Assembly (NCBI GenBank): GCA_035772405.1
Contig: JAYKKM010000153.1
Span: 385,001 to 449,000 of the forward strand
Reading direction: 5' to 3'
Length of the DNA stretch: 64,000 nt
Source: Chrysogorgia sp. JL179-B06
Lineage: Eukaryota > Cnidaria > Anthozoa > Scleralcyonacea > Chrysogorgiidae
A program made the translations under genes and the position numbers. Shown in pieces: positions 12,664 through 22,521 of the stretch. The notes beneath the pieces are model-generated. The model was not told the origin of the DNA and ran no database searches. It worked only from the letters and a program-made list of their open reading frames with translations. Position 1 is the stretch's first letter. Each line of letters opens with the position of its first letter.

Positions 12664-15600
12664 ATGAGTAGCAGTACTTTTACTATTAATGGAGTCGAAT
12701 GTTGTGCCAGTGACAATGAAATTGATTTAAGAGATGCCGGTTTTCTTAAAACATCCATCCCTCCAGAACTTTTAAATCATCCGCAAATCAAAACAATCCT
12801 ACTTTATCATGAAGATGTTCCCGAATTTCTGGAATCTATCGTCGATAATTTGGGCCCTCGAGTCTCAATTAAAGTTTTCGTTGATAATAATAACAAATCC
12901 TGTGAAATCAAGACTGATGAACTTGGTCTCATTGGCCTAGACGTACGATGCAATGCTGTAAATGTGGTTGGAGTAACTGCTGCGTGCAAACGGAAATTGC
13001 GGCGTCTAGTTTTGAGAAATTACGAGTGTGGTAGTCTGGATGGACTTGACAGAACTACGGTATCTGATGTAGAAGAATTAGTAATTGCGAGTGATGACAC
13101 GTTATCTGTAAATATTACGGCTTATAATTTATTTTCTGATGAAGAAAGTTTTCCAGAAATATCTTTTCAGAACATTGCTCTAAAAACGTACCTCGACTTC
13201 TTAACCAGGCTTGATAAAACATCACAAATATGCAACACAATTTCACTCGAAGGTATGACTAACCTTCAAAGATTCTTGTTATGTGCTAAGGGAAAGAAGA
13301 TTTTACCAACCGGAATGGATCAACTAAACAATCTTCAAGAATTATTTATCTTTGATGATCCGATAGGCAAAGATTTCGAACTGAGCGATAAATTAAAACT
13401 GCGAAAAGTCATTTTATTCAATTGCGGACTAAATGGCTTACCTTTGGCCATAACAGCGATGGAAGAGCTGGAGGTACTTGAATTATATCACAATGATGTT
13501 CATAATCAATTATTATCACTTGCCAAACTTGTGAAAGTTAAGCGACTTTTCATTTCCGATTGTTCCCTGAACACTTATTTAAATCTTGGCTGGAACAGTG
13601 AACTTGGTCAGCAGTCATTTACAATTTCTTCATTGAGGAACTTAAAACAGCTGAATATGAGAGGCTGTGGCCTGAAGAAAGTTCCAGACGGTCTTGAGCA
13701 TTGTGTTAATTTAGAAGTTCTGAGCCTTCGGGACAATAAAGAAATTGGTAAGCAGTCATTTTCAATTTCTTCATTAAGGAACTTAAAACAGCTGAATATG
13801 AGTCACTGTGGCCTGAAGAAAGTTCCAGGGGGTCTTGAGCATTGTGTTAATTTAGAAGTTCTGAGACTTCAGGACAATAATGAACTTGGTCATCAGTCAT
13901 TTTCAATTTCTTCATTAAGGAACTTAAAACAGCTGCATATGAGTGGCTGTGGCCTGAAGAAAGTTCCAGGGGGTCTTGAGCATTGTGTTAATTTAGAAGT
14001 TCTGAGCCTTCAGGACAATAATGAACTTGGTCAGCAGTCATTTTCAATTTCTTCATTAAGGAACTTAAAACAGCTGCATATGAGTGGCTGTGGCCTGAAG
14101 AAAGTTCCAGGGGGTCTTGAGCATTGTGTTAATTTAGAAGTTCTGATCCTTCAGCAAAATATTGAACTTGGTCAGCAGTCATTTTCAATTTCTTCATTAA
14201 GGAACTTAAAACAGCTGCATATGAGTGAGTGTGGCCTGAAGAAAGTTCCAGGGGGTCTCGAAAATTGTATTTGTCTCATAAATTGTGATATGCGTTTCAA
14301 TAAACTAAAAGAATTTCCCGAATGTTTTGCCAACTTAATAGAAAGGGGCACGAATTTCAACCTCGAATATAATGTGTTGGAGAAGCCACCACAATATATC
14401 TGTAACAATGATAGAAATATTTTAAATTATTTTAAAAGCATCGCTAAGTTTGGTGAAGCTCACTCTAAACGGCTTAGAGTTCTGGTTGTTGGAAATTCTG
14501 GTGCAGGAAAAACGAGTCTTGTTAACGGTTTATTGATCGGAGAGCCAAGCCCGACGGACGAAGATGAGAGAACTGAAGGTATTGAGATCAGAAAGTGGTA
14601 TCCAGATCCTGAGAATGAAGATCTCGAATTAGAAATCTGGGATTTTGGCGGTCACATGGAATACCAGAGTGTAAGTCATTACTTTTTTGAAAAACACTCT
14701 TTGTTTCTTTTGGCTGTGGACGTGTCAGAATATGAAACAACTGATGAATCGTATGATGAAAATGCTGGCAAGTGGATTGAAGAGTTAAAGAGTATTGTTG
14801 CAAGGCCAGTTATAATGGTTGCTGCAACAAAATCTGACCTTGTGGATCGTAGCGTCGTAAACGACAGGTGTCAGGATATGTTAAAAAGAATTAACAAACA
14901 GGAAAAACTTGATGTGGATTCTATACAATCGGATTTGGAGAATTTGGACGAAAATGATAGTTCCAACACCTGTAGAAAGGAAAAGCTTAACTCACTGACA
15001 GCGGAAAGGCCAGTCCTGCCTAAAGAAATCGTTCTCACATTAGTTCAGCAAGAAGAATCTGCTAATGGAGAGACCTGTATAGTTGTTACATCTGCAGGAA
15101 TAAGGGTCGATATTTTTCACTGTCAAGGGTTGAATGTTGGCAAGTTAAGCAAGGAACTTGTTCGAACTGGAAACAACATGAATTTGTTCCCACATCTGGA
15201 AACCAAGCTTCCACTTTTGTGGGCAAAAATTGAAAAGTTATTACCTACTTTGAGAGAGGAAATGAAAAACAAGAACCTCACCAAGTACCTAACATTTGCA
15301 GAACTGGAAAAGTGGTTATGTCAACACCTTGAAATGTTCAATGAAGTTGTGGAGAAAAAAGAGACTTTGCGTGCTGTCATTCTTTACCTGGTTGAACTAG
15401 GTAAAGTTTTACATTTTGAACATGTGAAACAGCTCAAAGATTTTATCTTTCCGGATCCCCAGTGGCTTATCATGTTGGTGAAAGAGGTTGTCCACCACAA
15501 TTTGGAATTGCACCTGCAGTTTAAAAAAGAATTCAAAGCTTGCAACATGGATGCTGTAATGTTTGAAAACGAAAAGCAGGAATTACTTAAGAATGGTCTG

Positions 15601-16338
15601 CTTTCAGAGTCGCTTTTGCGATGCATCTGGTTTGATGCTATTCCTCAATCAGCAGACTTTAAAAGGATTGTACCCTTACTCCATCAGTTTGATGTTGGTT
15701 ATAAAATGACAGTGAAAGAAGCTGAGATTGAAGGTAAAGAAATCAGCAACAACTATACATTTATCCCTGCGCTTATGCCTGCAGCTCCTCCTTCTGTCAT
15801 TGAAGATGTTTGGCCAATAACTGCTTCACAACACGAGATTGAAAGAAGTTGCGAATACAGATTCCAGAGTACTCTCCCAGTTGGTCTCTTTGAACGCCAA
15901 ATGGTCCGTTCCCATCATTGTTCGGACTACAGAATTCACTGGAAGGAAGGATTCTTTGGAATTAATGCAGAAGAGCAAGAAGTAAAATTCTGCATCAACA
16001 AAAGAAAAGACAAGATTGAATTTACTGCAAGGATAAGGAAAAGTGATGAAATAAACACATTATGGAAGGTTCTTCTAAGTCTTCACCAGACCTTTGCAGA
16101 TATGGTGCAAGAATTGTGGCCTGAACTCCGCTTTAGAATTTATAATCAATGCCCTGAATGTAAGGAGTGTCATTACAAGATGGACTTTGAGCAACTTTTG
16201 AAAGCACCAAACAGTTACAGCAAGCTACCTCGTTGTGACAAAACTGGTCGAGTTCCTTCTGTTAAAGTTGACAGCAGATTAGTCATCCCTCCTCCAGGTA
16301 ATAGTCTAATACTTGAAGGTTTTGAAGCTAGTAGATAA
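12664..16338 (+). CDS. LRR-ROC-COR (ROCO family) GTPase, left copy
   Basis: A single open frame of 1224 codons from ATG 12664; the frame extends upstream only through a non-ATG codon, so this ATG is chosen. Residues about 200-550 are leucine-rich repeats, including five near-identical 47-residue double repeats (313-547). The ROC GTPase follows: P-loop GNSGAGKTS at 610-618, switch motif DFGG at 660-663, TKSD at 722-725, VTSAG at 808-812. The COR region runs from about 845 to about 1200 (FPDPQWLIML; WPELRFRIYNQCPECKECH). No kinase domain is present, so it is nearer to MFHAS1-like than LRRK-like ROCO proteins. ROCO proteins act in the cytosol as nucleotide-dependent switches or scaffolds. A donor-like CCAG|GTAATAG at 16297/16298 suggests that translation may continue into PNP exons at 20825; without splicing it stops at 16336-16338. 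A possible 5' UTR acceptor lies at 12570-12571. Confidence 0.9.
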   Translation: MSSSTFTINGVECCASDNEIDLRDAGFLKTSIPPELLNHPQIKTILLYHEDVPEFLESIVDNLGPRVSIKVFVDNNNKSCEIKTDELGLIGLDVRCNAVNVVGVTAACKRKLRRLVLRNYECGSLDGLDRTTVSDVEELVIASDDTLSVNITAYNLFSDEESFPEISFQNIALKTYLDFLTRLDKTSQICNTISLEGMTNLQRFLLCAKGKKILPTGMDQLNNLQELFIFDDPIGKDFELSDKLKLRKVILFNCGLNGLPLAITAMEELEVLELYHNDVHNQLLSLAKLVKVKRLFISDCSLNTYLNLGWNSELGQQSFTISSLRNLKQLNMRGCGLKKVPDGLEHCVNLEVLSLRDNKEIGKQSFSISSLRNLKQLNMSHCGLKKVPGGLEHCVNLEVLRLQDNNELGHQSFSISSLRNLKQLHMSGCGLKKVPGGLEHCVNLEVLSLQDNNELGQQSFSISSLRNLKQLHMSGCGLKKVPGGLEHCVNLEVLILQQNIELGQQSFSISSLRNLKQLHMSECGLKKVPGGLENCICLINCDMRFNKLKEFPECFANLIERGTNFNLEYNVLEKPPQYICNNDRNILNYFKSIAKFGEAHSKRLRVLVVGNSGAGKTSLVNGLLIGEPSPTDEDERTEGIEIRKWYPDPENEDLELEIWDFGGHMEYQSVSHYFFEKHSLFLLAVDVSEYETTDESYDENAGKWIEELKSIVARPVIMVAATKSDLVDRSVVNDRCQDMLKRINKQEKLDVDSIQSDLENLDENDSSNTCRKEKLNSLTAERPVLPKEIVLTLVQQEESANGETCIVVTSAGIRVDIFHCQGLNVGKLSKELVRTGNNMNLFPHLETKLPLLWAKIEKLLPTLREEMKNKNLTKYLTFAELEKWLCQHLEMFNEVVEKKETLRAVILYLVELGKVLHFEHVKQLKDFIFPDPQWLIMLVKEVVHHNLELHLQFKKEFKACNMDAVMFENEKQELLKNGLLSESLLRCIWFDAIPQSADFKRIVPLLHQFDVGYKMTVKEAEIEGKEISNNYTFIPALMPAAPPSVIEDVWPITASQHEIERSCEYRFQSTLPVGLFERQMVRSHHCSDYRIHWKEGFFGINAEEQEVKFCINKRKDKIEFTARIRKSDEINTLWKVLLSLHQTFADMVQELWPELRFRIYNQCPECKECHYKMDFEQLLKAPNSYSKLPRCDKTGRVPSVKVDSRLVIPPPGNSLILEGFEASR
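16298..16303 (+). promoter_or_regulatory. Candidate splice donor at the end of the COR exon
   Basis: 'cctccag|gtaatag' splits codon 1212 after its first base. Joining to the acceptor at 20823-20824 keeps the frame. The same site is conserved in the right copy (53896-53895). Confidence 0.55.
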
Positions 16339-17940
16339 CTTCAGTCTATTCTTTAATATACTCATGTGTATGGATTTATCTATTCCGAGAGGAGCAATGA
16401 GGAGCTTATCTGATTTACAGCACAATGTAATTTAACTGTGCCAGTTTGCATTTGACTATTAAGGTCTCATTTTTTATTTCATCTGCAGTAGACTTTTTAT
16501 TTGAAAATGCCCTGATTGTGCCTAAATAAGACAATGGTTGAAGCTTTAATACATTCAATAATGCAGACACCTTTTCTCGATTATGATGATCTAAAAGAAA
16601 ATCTATATGATGAGTGTGGCTTCCTCATAAAATATTATTTTAATAAATGTTGTTTTGAATATATTTAAATATATTTTGTTAACTTTGTTTATCACTGGAG
16701 TTTTTATTAGATTGTTAATTTAAAAAAGATTAAAAGAATTGAATATTCATTTTGAATATTCTTCATATGTTTCAAAAAACAGAAGTACAAGTGCAAGGTA
16801 TATTATAATATTATTATGTTCATATAAACATATAGCTTATTTTGGTAAAATTCCAACCATGCATTTGGTAGTTTCATTCAGGAACCCCTATGAAAACATC
16901 ATCATTTCATCACAAATGATCAAATAATAAAAATGTGAATAATCTTTGTGAAAGTATTGTACAGGTATTTGAGCAGGGAAGTTGACTCATTTTGCCAATT
17001 GGTGGGAATGATGGAAGAAATATAATATATTGAAAATTATTGTACTCTAAAATGTGAACATGTTATTATTTGATCATTTGAGATAATAAATACATCTACT
17101 GTATGGTATGTTGTTTTGGGAGTTCCTGAGTGAAACCATCTATGGTATGGTGTTTTTAAAAATTATCTCATAGCATATACAGTTTTAAAGTTGTTGATTT
17201 TTTGTTAAATTCGTAGCTTCTACAGTTAGTTATTATTGTGCATCCAAAATGTAAGAAACATAACTCAAATTTTGAGCATGCAGTGAGAATTTTGCTAAAA
17301 TAAGTATCTATCATATGATGTAACCATAATCAAAGTAGTGAATTCAAGAGTCCAGTTCCAAACTCTTATAATGTATTTCCTTGAATAGATTTCACTATAG
17401 TAAGCCACCTTCTGTCATACAAAATTTGAATGAAGTTGCTCTCAGAATAAGTACATGCTCTAGGGTGAAGTATGAAAAATATTATACCCTTTCAAATAAG
17501 GAAAAGAGAATTTCGGTACAAAATAAGTTGAAAGAAAGCAGTATTGTTTGTGTTTATCTCTGCCAGCACATGCTAATAATTACATTTTAAAAGAAAAATT
17601 GGTTTCCTAGCAACTCACAAGAACCTTAGAAATACCAAGAAACTAATCCACAAAGGGGGAAACCTTTGTTGTGGTATTGTTCAAGCATTCAAGATAATAG
17701 ATCTCTTTCATAATGGCAACCGATTTGAATATTCCTTTATGTGTGTCTTAATTAGCCATTAGGGCCTTGTTTGTGTGTCAGGAATTCAAAATAATTTTGC
17801 TTTCTGCACATCAAAGTATATTTAAAATGGCAGCCATTATAAAACAGTCTATGATTATTTACTTTTTAAACGTGATGTGCTGAGTAGGCAATCAAGGTCC
17901 GAATTAGCACTCCAAAACAGCTTCGCATTTTTCTTTAGTG
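16339..17940. other. 3' flank or large intron downstream of the left ROCO exon
   Basis: AT-rich sequence mirrored at 51600-53875. A possible poly-A signal AATAAA lies at 16642-16647, where the right arm has 'aataac'. Small open frames (16739, 17381) have no recognisable domain. No gene is called. If the PNP exons are spliced to the COR exon, this is the first part of a 4.5-kb intron. Confidence 0.6.
16642..16647 (+). promoter_or_regulatory. Candidate polyadenylation signal (AATAAA)
   Basis: AATAAA about 305 bp after the ROCO stop codon could end an unspliced transcript. The right-arm equivalent is changed to AATAAC. Confidence 0.35.
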
Positions 17941-17944
17941 TCAC

Positions 17945-18515
17945 AATGTAGCGTAACATCGCCCAACGTTGCGTAACGTCTTACAACGCAGTGTAACGTC
18001 TTACAACGTAGCGTAACGTCTTATAACGCAGTGTAACGTCTTAAAACGTTGCGTATCGTCTTACAACGTAGCGTAACGCCTTCTAACCTAGCGTAACGTC
18101 TTACAACGCCGCATAATGTCCTTACATAGCGTAACGTCTTACAACTTTACGTAGGGTCGTACAACGTTGCGTAGCGTCTTACAACGTAGCGTAACGTCTT
18201 ACAACGTAACGTAACGTCTTACAACGTAGCGTAACGCATTAAAACGTAGCGTAACGTCTTACAACGTACATGTAGCGTAATGTCTTACAACGTAGCGTAA
18301 CGTCTTACAACTTTACGTAGCGTCGTACAACGTTGCGTAGCGTCTTACAACGTTGAGTAGCGTCTTACAACTTAGCTTAACGTTTTACAACGTAGCATAA
18401 TGTCTTACAACGTAGCGTAACGTCTTACAACGTAGCGTAACGTCTTAAAACGTAGCGTGATGTCTTACAACGTAGCATGACGTCTTACAACGTAGTGTAA
18501 CATCATTAAATCCTA
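17945..18515. repeat. 20-bp minisatellite, left copy
   Basis: Tandem copies of 'cgtcttacaacgtagcgtaa' with point variants, about 28 units. It is mirrored in the right arm at 50100-51555, where the array is about 2.5 times longer. Confidence 0.95.
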
Positions 18516-18519
18516 TAAT

Positions 18520-19260
18520 TGACGTTTACATCACTTGCGTCGCATCCACGGGAACTTGGTTACTTAAAATCAGTTTCGCAATTCTCAGAAAAATCACTTC
18601 GCAGATTTTCGAAATTTTTAAAATCGCTTCGCAATTTGCGATTTGCTAATTCGGACCTTGGCAATGTAGAAATACATTTGAATACTTTGAAAGATTGGTG
18701 TACTGCCAAAATAGTGTGTAAGAGGTGTAACGTTTTGAGCAAAGGTCCATCATCAGAGAGTGAACTTTAGGATTTCATAACCATGGTCATTAATATGGTC
18801 ATTAAGAAACAGTGTTTTCATTTCATAAAAATATTGCTTTAACATTCCGAGTTTTTTGTGATTTTCCTTATAGCTGTATCAAGTCAAGATATATGTCATC
18901 TGTTGAACGTAGCAGTTCTTGATGGGAAAAAACAATCAGGTAAAATATTATAAAACAATGGACTAATATTTTGGTTCAAAGCCTTTTTGTGATTGGGATT
19001 TTAGTTTACAGTATTTATATACATGTACCTATATTAACATGTTCAGCATTGGGTTTAACACAACCAGAACCCAAAGTAATTGGCGCAAGCTTTTTGAGAT
19101 TGTCTTGCCAATCTTTTGTTTATTTAGTTTCTATGTTTTTCCTTTGCAAAGATTTATAAATAAACTTTGTTTCCACAGCCAATAAAATATATAACTCTAC
19201 TCTATCTTTACATAGGCAATAATAGAGGTATTTTACATGTAGATAGGAAGTTTAAGTTTT
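18520..19260. other. Arm sequence with Penelope-like repeat remnants
   Basis: 18660-18770 ('tgtactgccaaaatagtgtg', 'ttgagcaaaggtccatcatc') resembles the terminal repeats of Penelope-like elements and recurs in part at 19995-20050. The rest, to 19260, is mirrored at 49080-49330 and 49617-49850. The left arm lacks the endonuclease fragment found at 49347 in the right arm. No gene is called; 83-codon and 62-codon frames here are not supported. Confidence 0.5.
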
Positions 19261-20060
19261 GACACAGTTGTGGTCATCTTTAAAGTCACGATTATTAGCA
19301 AATGTTTGTCGAAGTTTTATCATTTAGGTTAGTGTAGTCTTGAGAAAGACTGTTGTTGTTTGGTGACTGACATTTTGACAGCCTCAGTGGTGGTCATCTT
19401 CAGAGTCAAAGGTATTACCATATAACAGTAAATGTTTGTTGAAATTGATGATCTAGATTGTTGTAGTTTTAAGAAAGACTGTTGCTGCTGGTGACTGACA
19501 TTTTGACAGCCTCAGTGGTGGTCATCTTCATAGTCAAGGGTATTACCATATAGTGCAGTAGATGTTTGTTGAAATTGATGATATACAGTAGATTGGTGTA
19601 GTTTTAAACACTGTTGCTGACGGTGACTGATGTTTTGATAGCCTCAATATTGATAATCTTCACAGTCAAGGTTATTACCATATAGCACAGTAAAGTTAGC
19701 AGATGTTTGAAGTTGATGATCTAGATTGCTTTAGTTTTAAGAAAGACTGTTGTTGGTAGTGACTGATGTTTTGACGGTCTCAACATTGATAATCTTCAGA
19801 GTCAAGCTAGGTATTACCATATAGCACAGTTAGTAGATGTTTGTTGAAGTTGATGATCTAGATTGGTTTAGTTTTAAGAAAGACTGTTGTTGGCGGCCTC
19901 CGTATTGATAATCTTCATAGTCAAGAGTATTTAAATTAATATAAACGTGTTGTGCTGCATTGGTGGCGTAGAAATAGAAATTGAATACTCTGAAAGGTTG
20001 GTGTACTGCTGAAATAGTGTGTAAGAGGTTGTCTAACATTTTGAGCGAAGGCTCTTTGTT
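19260..20060. repeat. Degenerate tandem repeat (about 115-130 bp units)
   Basis: Five to six copies of a block containing 'aagaaagactgttgttg', 'gtgactgacattttgac' and 'tggtcatcttcagagtcaa'. The reverse complement forms a cleaner array at 48290-49075. The sequence type is typical of Penelope-like terminal regions. Confidence 0.8.
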
Positions 20061-20081
20061 TGAAACATTAGACCTCCTACA

Positions 20082-20440
20082 CAGAGGCGTAGGAACGGAT
20101 TCAAAGTTGGGGGGGGGGGGGGGGGGCTGAAGTCGATAAGCGGGTAATCAGTGACCGCATTTTAAAGGGGGCTGCGGAGGTCCTCCCCCGGAAAATTTTG
20201 AAATCTAGAAGCTCGGAAAGACAATTTGCAGCAATTTGAGCAAACTTTTTCATCTAATTCTACAGCGAGCACAGTTCAAATGAATTCAAGAGTTGGCTGC
20301 TGTCTCTTACCAGGTGTCGCTACTTTTTGCCCCTAGTACTGACAGAAGGGTCTGGGAACCAATCTAAAACTCGCGTGGCAAAGGTTTAGGGGTTGGCTAA
20401 CACTTCAGGTTACAGCCTACACCCATTTCCTACGCCTATG
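20082..20440. mobile_element. hAT-like non-autonomous element, 359 bp
   Basis: Perfect 8-bp target duplication CTCCTACA at 20074-20081 and 20441-20448. The ends CAGAGGCGTAGGAA and TTCCTACGCCTATG form a short imperfect terminal inverted repeat. An 8-bp duplication and CA[G/T]-type ends are hallmarks of the hAT superfamily. It contains a 20-bp G tract (20108-20127) and no transposase. Confidence 0.85.
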
Positions 20441-20824
20441 CTCCTACACACTATTACAGAAGTACACGAATCTTTCAGAGTATTTGATTTGTATTTAAAT
20501 TAATAGATATAATTATTTATACAAGTTGATCATCTAGGTTTGCATACATACATACAGTACCGTGTACTGTAGTCACGATGGTTGTGATAACTGGTTGTGG
20601 TAACTGACACTTTTACGTGATGTATATAACATACCTGTATATAAAAACAAGGTAAACTAGCTAAACTGCAGTGCTGCTTCAATAAACTTCAGTCACCTTC
20701 AAAGAGAGTTTCTCTCAAGACTTTATTTCACCCCTTTATTTCACTTTCCCTTGGAATATGAAATTAATTTGTATTGATTTGATTATCAAAAAATATTCGC
20801 TATTATTTTTCTTGGATAATATAG

Positions 20825-21502
20825 GAATTTCAGAATTGAATGTTCCTCCAGAAATTAGTGTGGTAATTCCAGAACTGCAAGATGTCAAAACACTGTTGAA
20901 ATCCTGTGAACAGTACTCCACTGATGTTTTGTTATTGGTAGCAGATGAGGAAGCATTCCTTAGTTGCTTTGCCTTCTTCCATAATGCTTCCATGGGTTAC
21001 ATGTACAACAAAGAACTTGGATATCTGTATTTTAGGGAAATTGTTGATGATGCAGAGAAGATAGTACTCTCTTTGGTAAGATGCGATTGTGAATCCGCCG
21101 ATGTTGGTTCTGCACAAAATGTAGTAAGAACTGCTGTTGATGTCTTGAAACCTAAAGTTGTCTTCTCTGTTGGGAGTTGTGCTGGGCTGCAGAAAGACAA
21201 AGCAAAACTCGGTGATGTGGTAATATCAAGAAAACTTGTGATCTGTGGAAATAAGAAAACCGTTAATGATGAATCAGAATGGGATGGTCGTAGAGTGGAT
21301 GTATCTAGGAATATTGGGCCTCTTATCAGGGGTGCAGCTTATGGTTGGCAACCACCTTTGCTTGACCAAAAAGCACATGACGTGAAGGTCCATTGTGAAA
21401 GCGAAATTGTGACTGGTGTAGACTTGAAGAATTCTCCTAAAGAATGCAAAAACTTTCTTCATCGGTTTCCTGAAGCCATCGCTATCGATCCGCAAGGCCA
21501 AG
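20825..21502 (+). CDS. Nucleoside phosphorylase/nucleosidase-like (PNP/UDP) domain, exon A
   Basis: The open frame (from 20758 if its own ATG is used) shows VADEEAF, SVGSCAGL (the conserved glycine-rich phosphate/ribose loop), KLGDVVIS, a VTGVDLKNSP segment and AIDPQGQG. This order is that of the PNP/UDP phosphorylase and MTA/SAH nucleosidase superfamily. The exon ends CAAG|GTCAGA at 21502/21503 in phase 1, and exon B restores the domain. Its 5' border TATAG|GA at 20824/20825 is also phase 1 and fits the donor at the end of the left ROCO exon. With splicing this exon gives residues 1212-1438 of an LRR-ROC-COR-PNP protein. Family enzymes cleave nucleosides, and related domains serve as effectors in bacterial and fungal immune receptors. 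The usual DME motif reads DPQ here. A separate gene starting at ATG 20758 is the alternative. Confidence 0.8.
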
Positions 21503-22309
21503 GTCAGAATTTGAAAAGTTTGTTGAAACAAACCTTTTAGTTTTAGGAGAATATCCATAATCCCACATTCACTACAGGAATGTATATATATTAAAGTGAT
21601 TTGCAGCTTGGTTATTTAATATGATAAATTGTTTGCTATACTCAAGCTTTTAAGGTTGCGGGTTCGATTTGCGTTAAAAGCTTGAGTAGCAAACAATTTA
21701 TCATATTAAATATGGTAACCAAGCTGCAAATCACTTTAATATATTCTGATAAGATATACAGACATATCAAGACTGCTGAATTAGCAGTACGTATGTCGAA
21801 CGTAGCAACTAGTACACAATTTAGCCGTTGTTCTGCCATCTGAGTTCTGGTAGCTCAATGGTTAGAGCGTCTAACCGGAGATCATGAAGGTTGCGGGTTC
21901 GATTCCCATCTGGGGCTCAGAAACATTTTGTGAGTTTGCGTTAAAAGCTTGAGTAGCAAACAATTTATCATAAGGAATGTATATTTTAACTTGCAAATCA
22001 TGCAACATGAAGTTTTTCCAGCTGGAAAGGCCTTCAATTCATGTTCCATATTTGCAACTAGTCCTGATTGGATTTTAAAATTATTCCTGCAACTAGTCCT
22101 GATTGGATTTTAAAAATATTCCTTCTACTGTATAGCACTTGATATTTTACTCAACATGCAATCATAATCAAGTGTAAATGCCAAATCTTGAATTTCAATA
22201 ACGGTAAATAGAGTTGAAAAATACTAATGTAGAACCTTTCTTTTTTTCAGCAAGGGTTATAATTATACATGTATCTCTTTTAAAACCAAACACTTTTTTT
22301 TATCTTCAG
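21503..22309 (+). other. Intron between PNP exons
   Basis: GTCAGA donor at 21503 and a pyrimidine-rich acceptor 'ttttttttatcttcag' ending at 22309. Removal joins Q-G-Q-G to V-Y-L-A-A-F-D, exactly the continuity expected in the PNP fold. The intron carries a fold-back, tRNA-like insertion at 21588-21972. Confidence 0.8.
21588..21972. mobile_element. Fold-back SINE-like insertion with tRNA-like box A/B
   Basis: Flanked by 12-bp repeats AGGAATGTATAT (21576-21587 and 21973-21984), a target duplication. The first part is a hairpin with arms of about 60 bp ('gcagcttggttatttaatat' against 'aaccaagctgcaaatcac'). The second part (21841-21921) has TAGCTCAATGG (box A) and GGTTCGATTCC (box B). The anticodon stem does not pair, so it is a tRNA-derived repeat rather than a tRNA gene. 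Related units form the array at 62640-64000. Confidence 0.75.
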
Positions 22310-22521
22310 GAGTTTATCTAGCAGCATTTGATAGGGGATTAGAATGGGTTATTATCAAAGGAATATCTCATTATGCGGATGATAGCGAACACGAAACAAA
22401 AGAGTGGCGACGTTTTTCCAGTTTGATGGCAGCAACCGTTGTCAATAACATTTTGAAGGAGCCTGTTGTTTTGAAGGATTGGCCTCACTGTGAAGGAGCA
22501 ACCCAATCACATTCAGGTTAA
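22310..22521 (+). CDS. PNP/UDP domain, exon B and C-terminus
   Basis: Begins after 'tatcttcag' and continues exon A in frame: VYLAAFDRGLEWVIIKGISH, then YADDSEHETKEWRRFSSLM and AATVVNNILKEP, ending at TAA 22519-22521. WVIIKGIS..AD..S and the following helix match the C-terminal part of the PNP/nucleosidase fold. The usual catalytic Asp in the ISD motif is His (ISH; residue 1458 in the fused model). The full model join(12664-16297, 20825-21502, 22310-22521) is 4524 nt, 1507 residues plus stop. A possible donor TTCAG|GTTAAA overlaps the stop, so further 3' exons cannot be excluded. Confidence 0.8.

Larger units (their letters stand above)
3863..19900 (+). repeat. Left arm of a large inverted duplication
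   Basis: Sequence from about 3863 reappears reverse-complemented ending at about 62160. Checked matches: 'ttgcgtgaaccgtt' with 62149-62162, 'taagcaggcttttac' with 62090-62104, 4320-4610 with 60870-61160, 4600-4750 with 58945-59085, and 5545-5735 with 57592-57770. The ROCO gene at 12664 matches that at 57281, and the 20-bp minisatellite and 130-bp repeat blocks are also mirrored. Order is preserved throughout. The arm is interrupted by a Ty3-type element and an 881-bp insertion that the other arm lacks. The inner edge lies inside tandem repeats and is approximate. Confidence 0.9.

Noticed and set aside
20758..20824. ATG 20758 as the start of a separate PNP gene
   Set aside because: Not excluded, but the first 22 residues are not PNP-like and a good phase-matched acceptor lies at 20824; the spliced model is preferred.
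21841..21921. Possible tRNA gene (box A and box B present)
   Set aside because: Anticodon stem does not pair, acceptor stem is mostly wobble pairs, and the sequence lies inside a repeat with target duplication.
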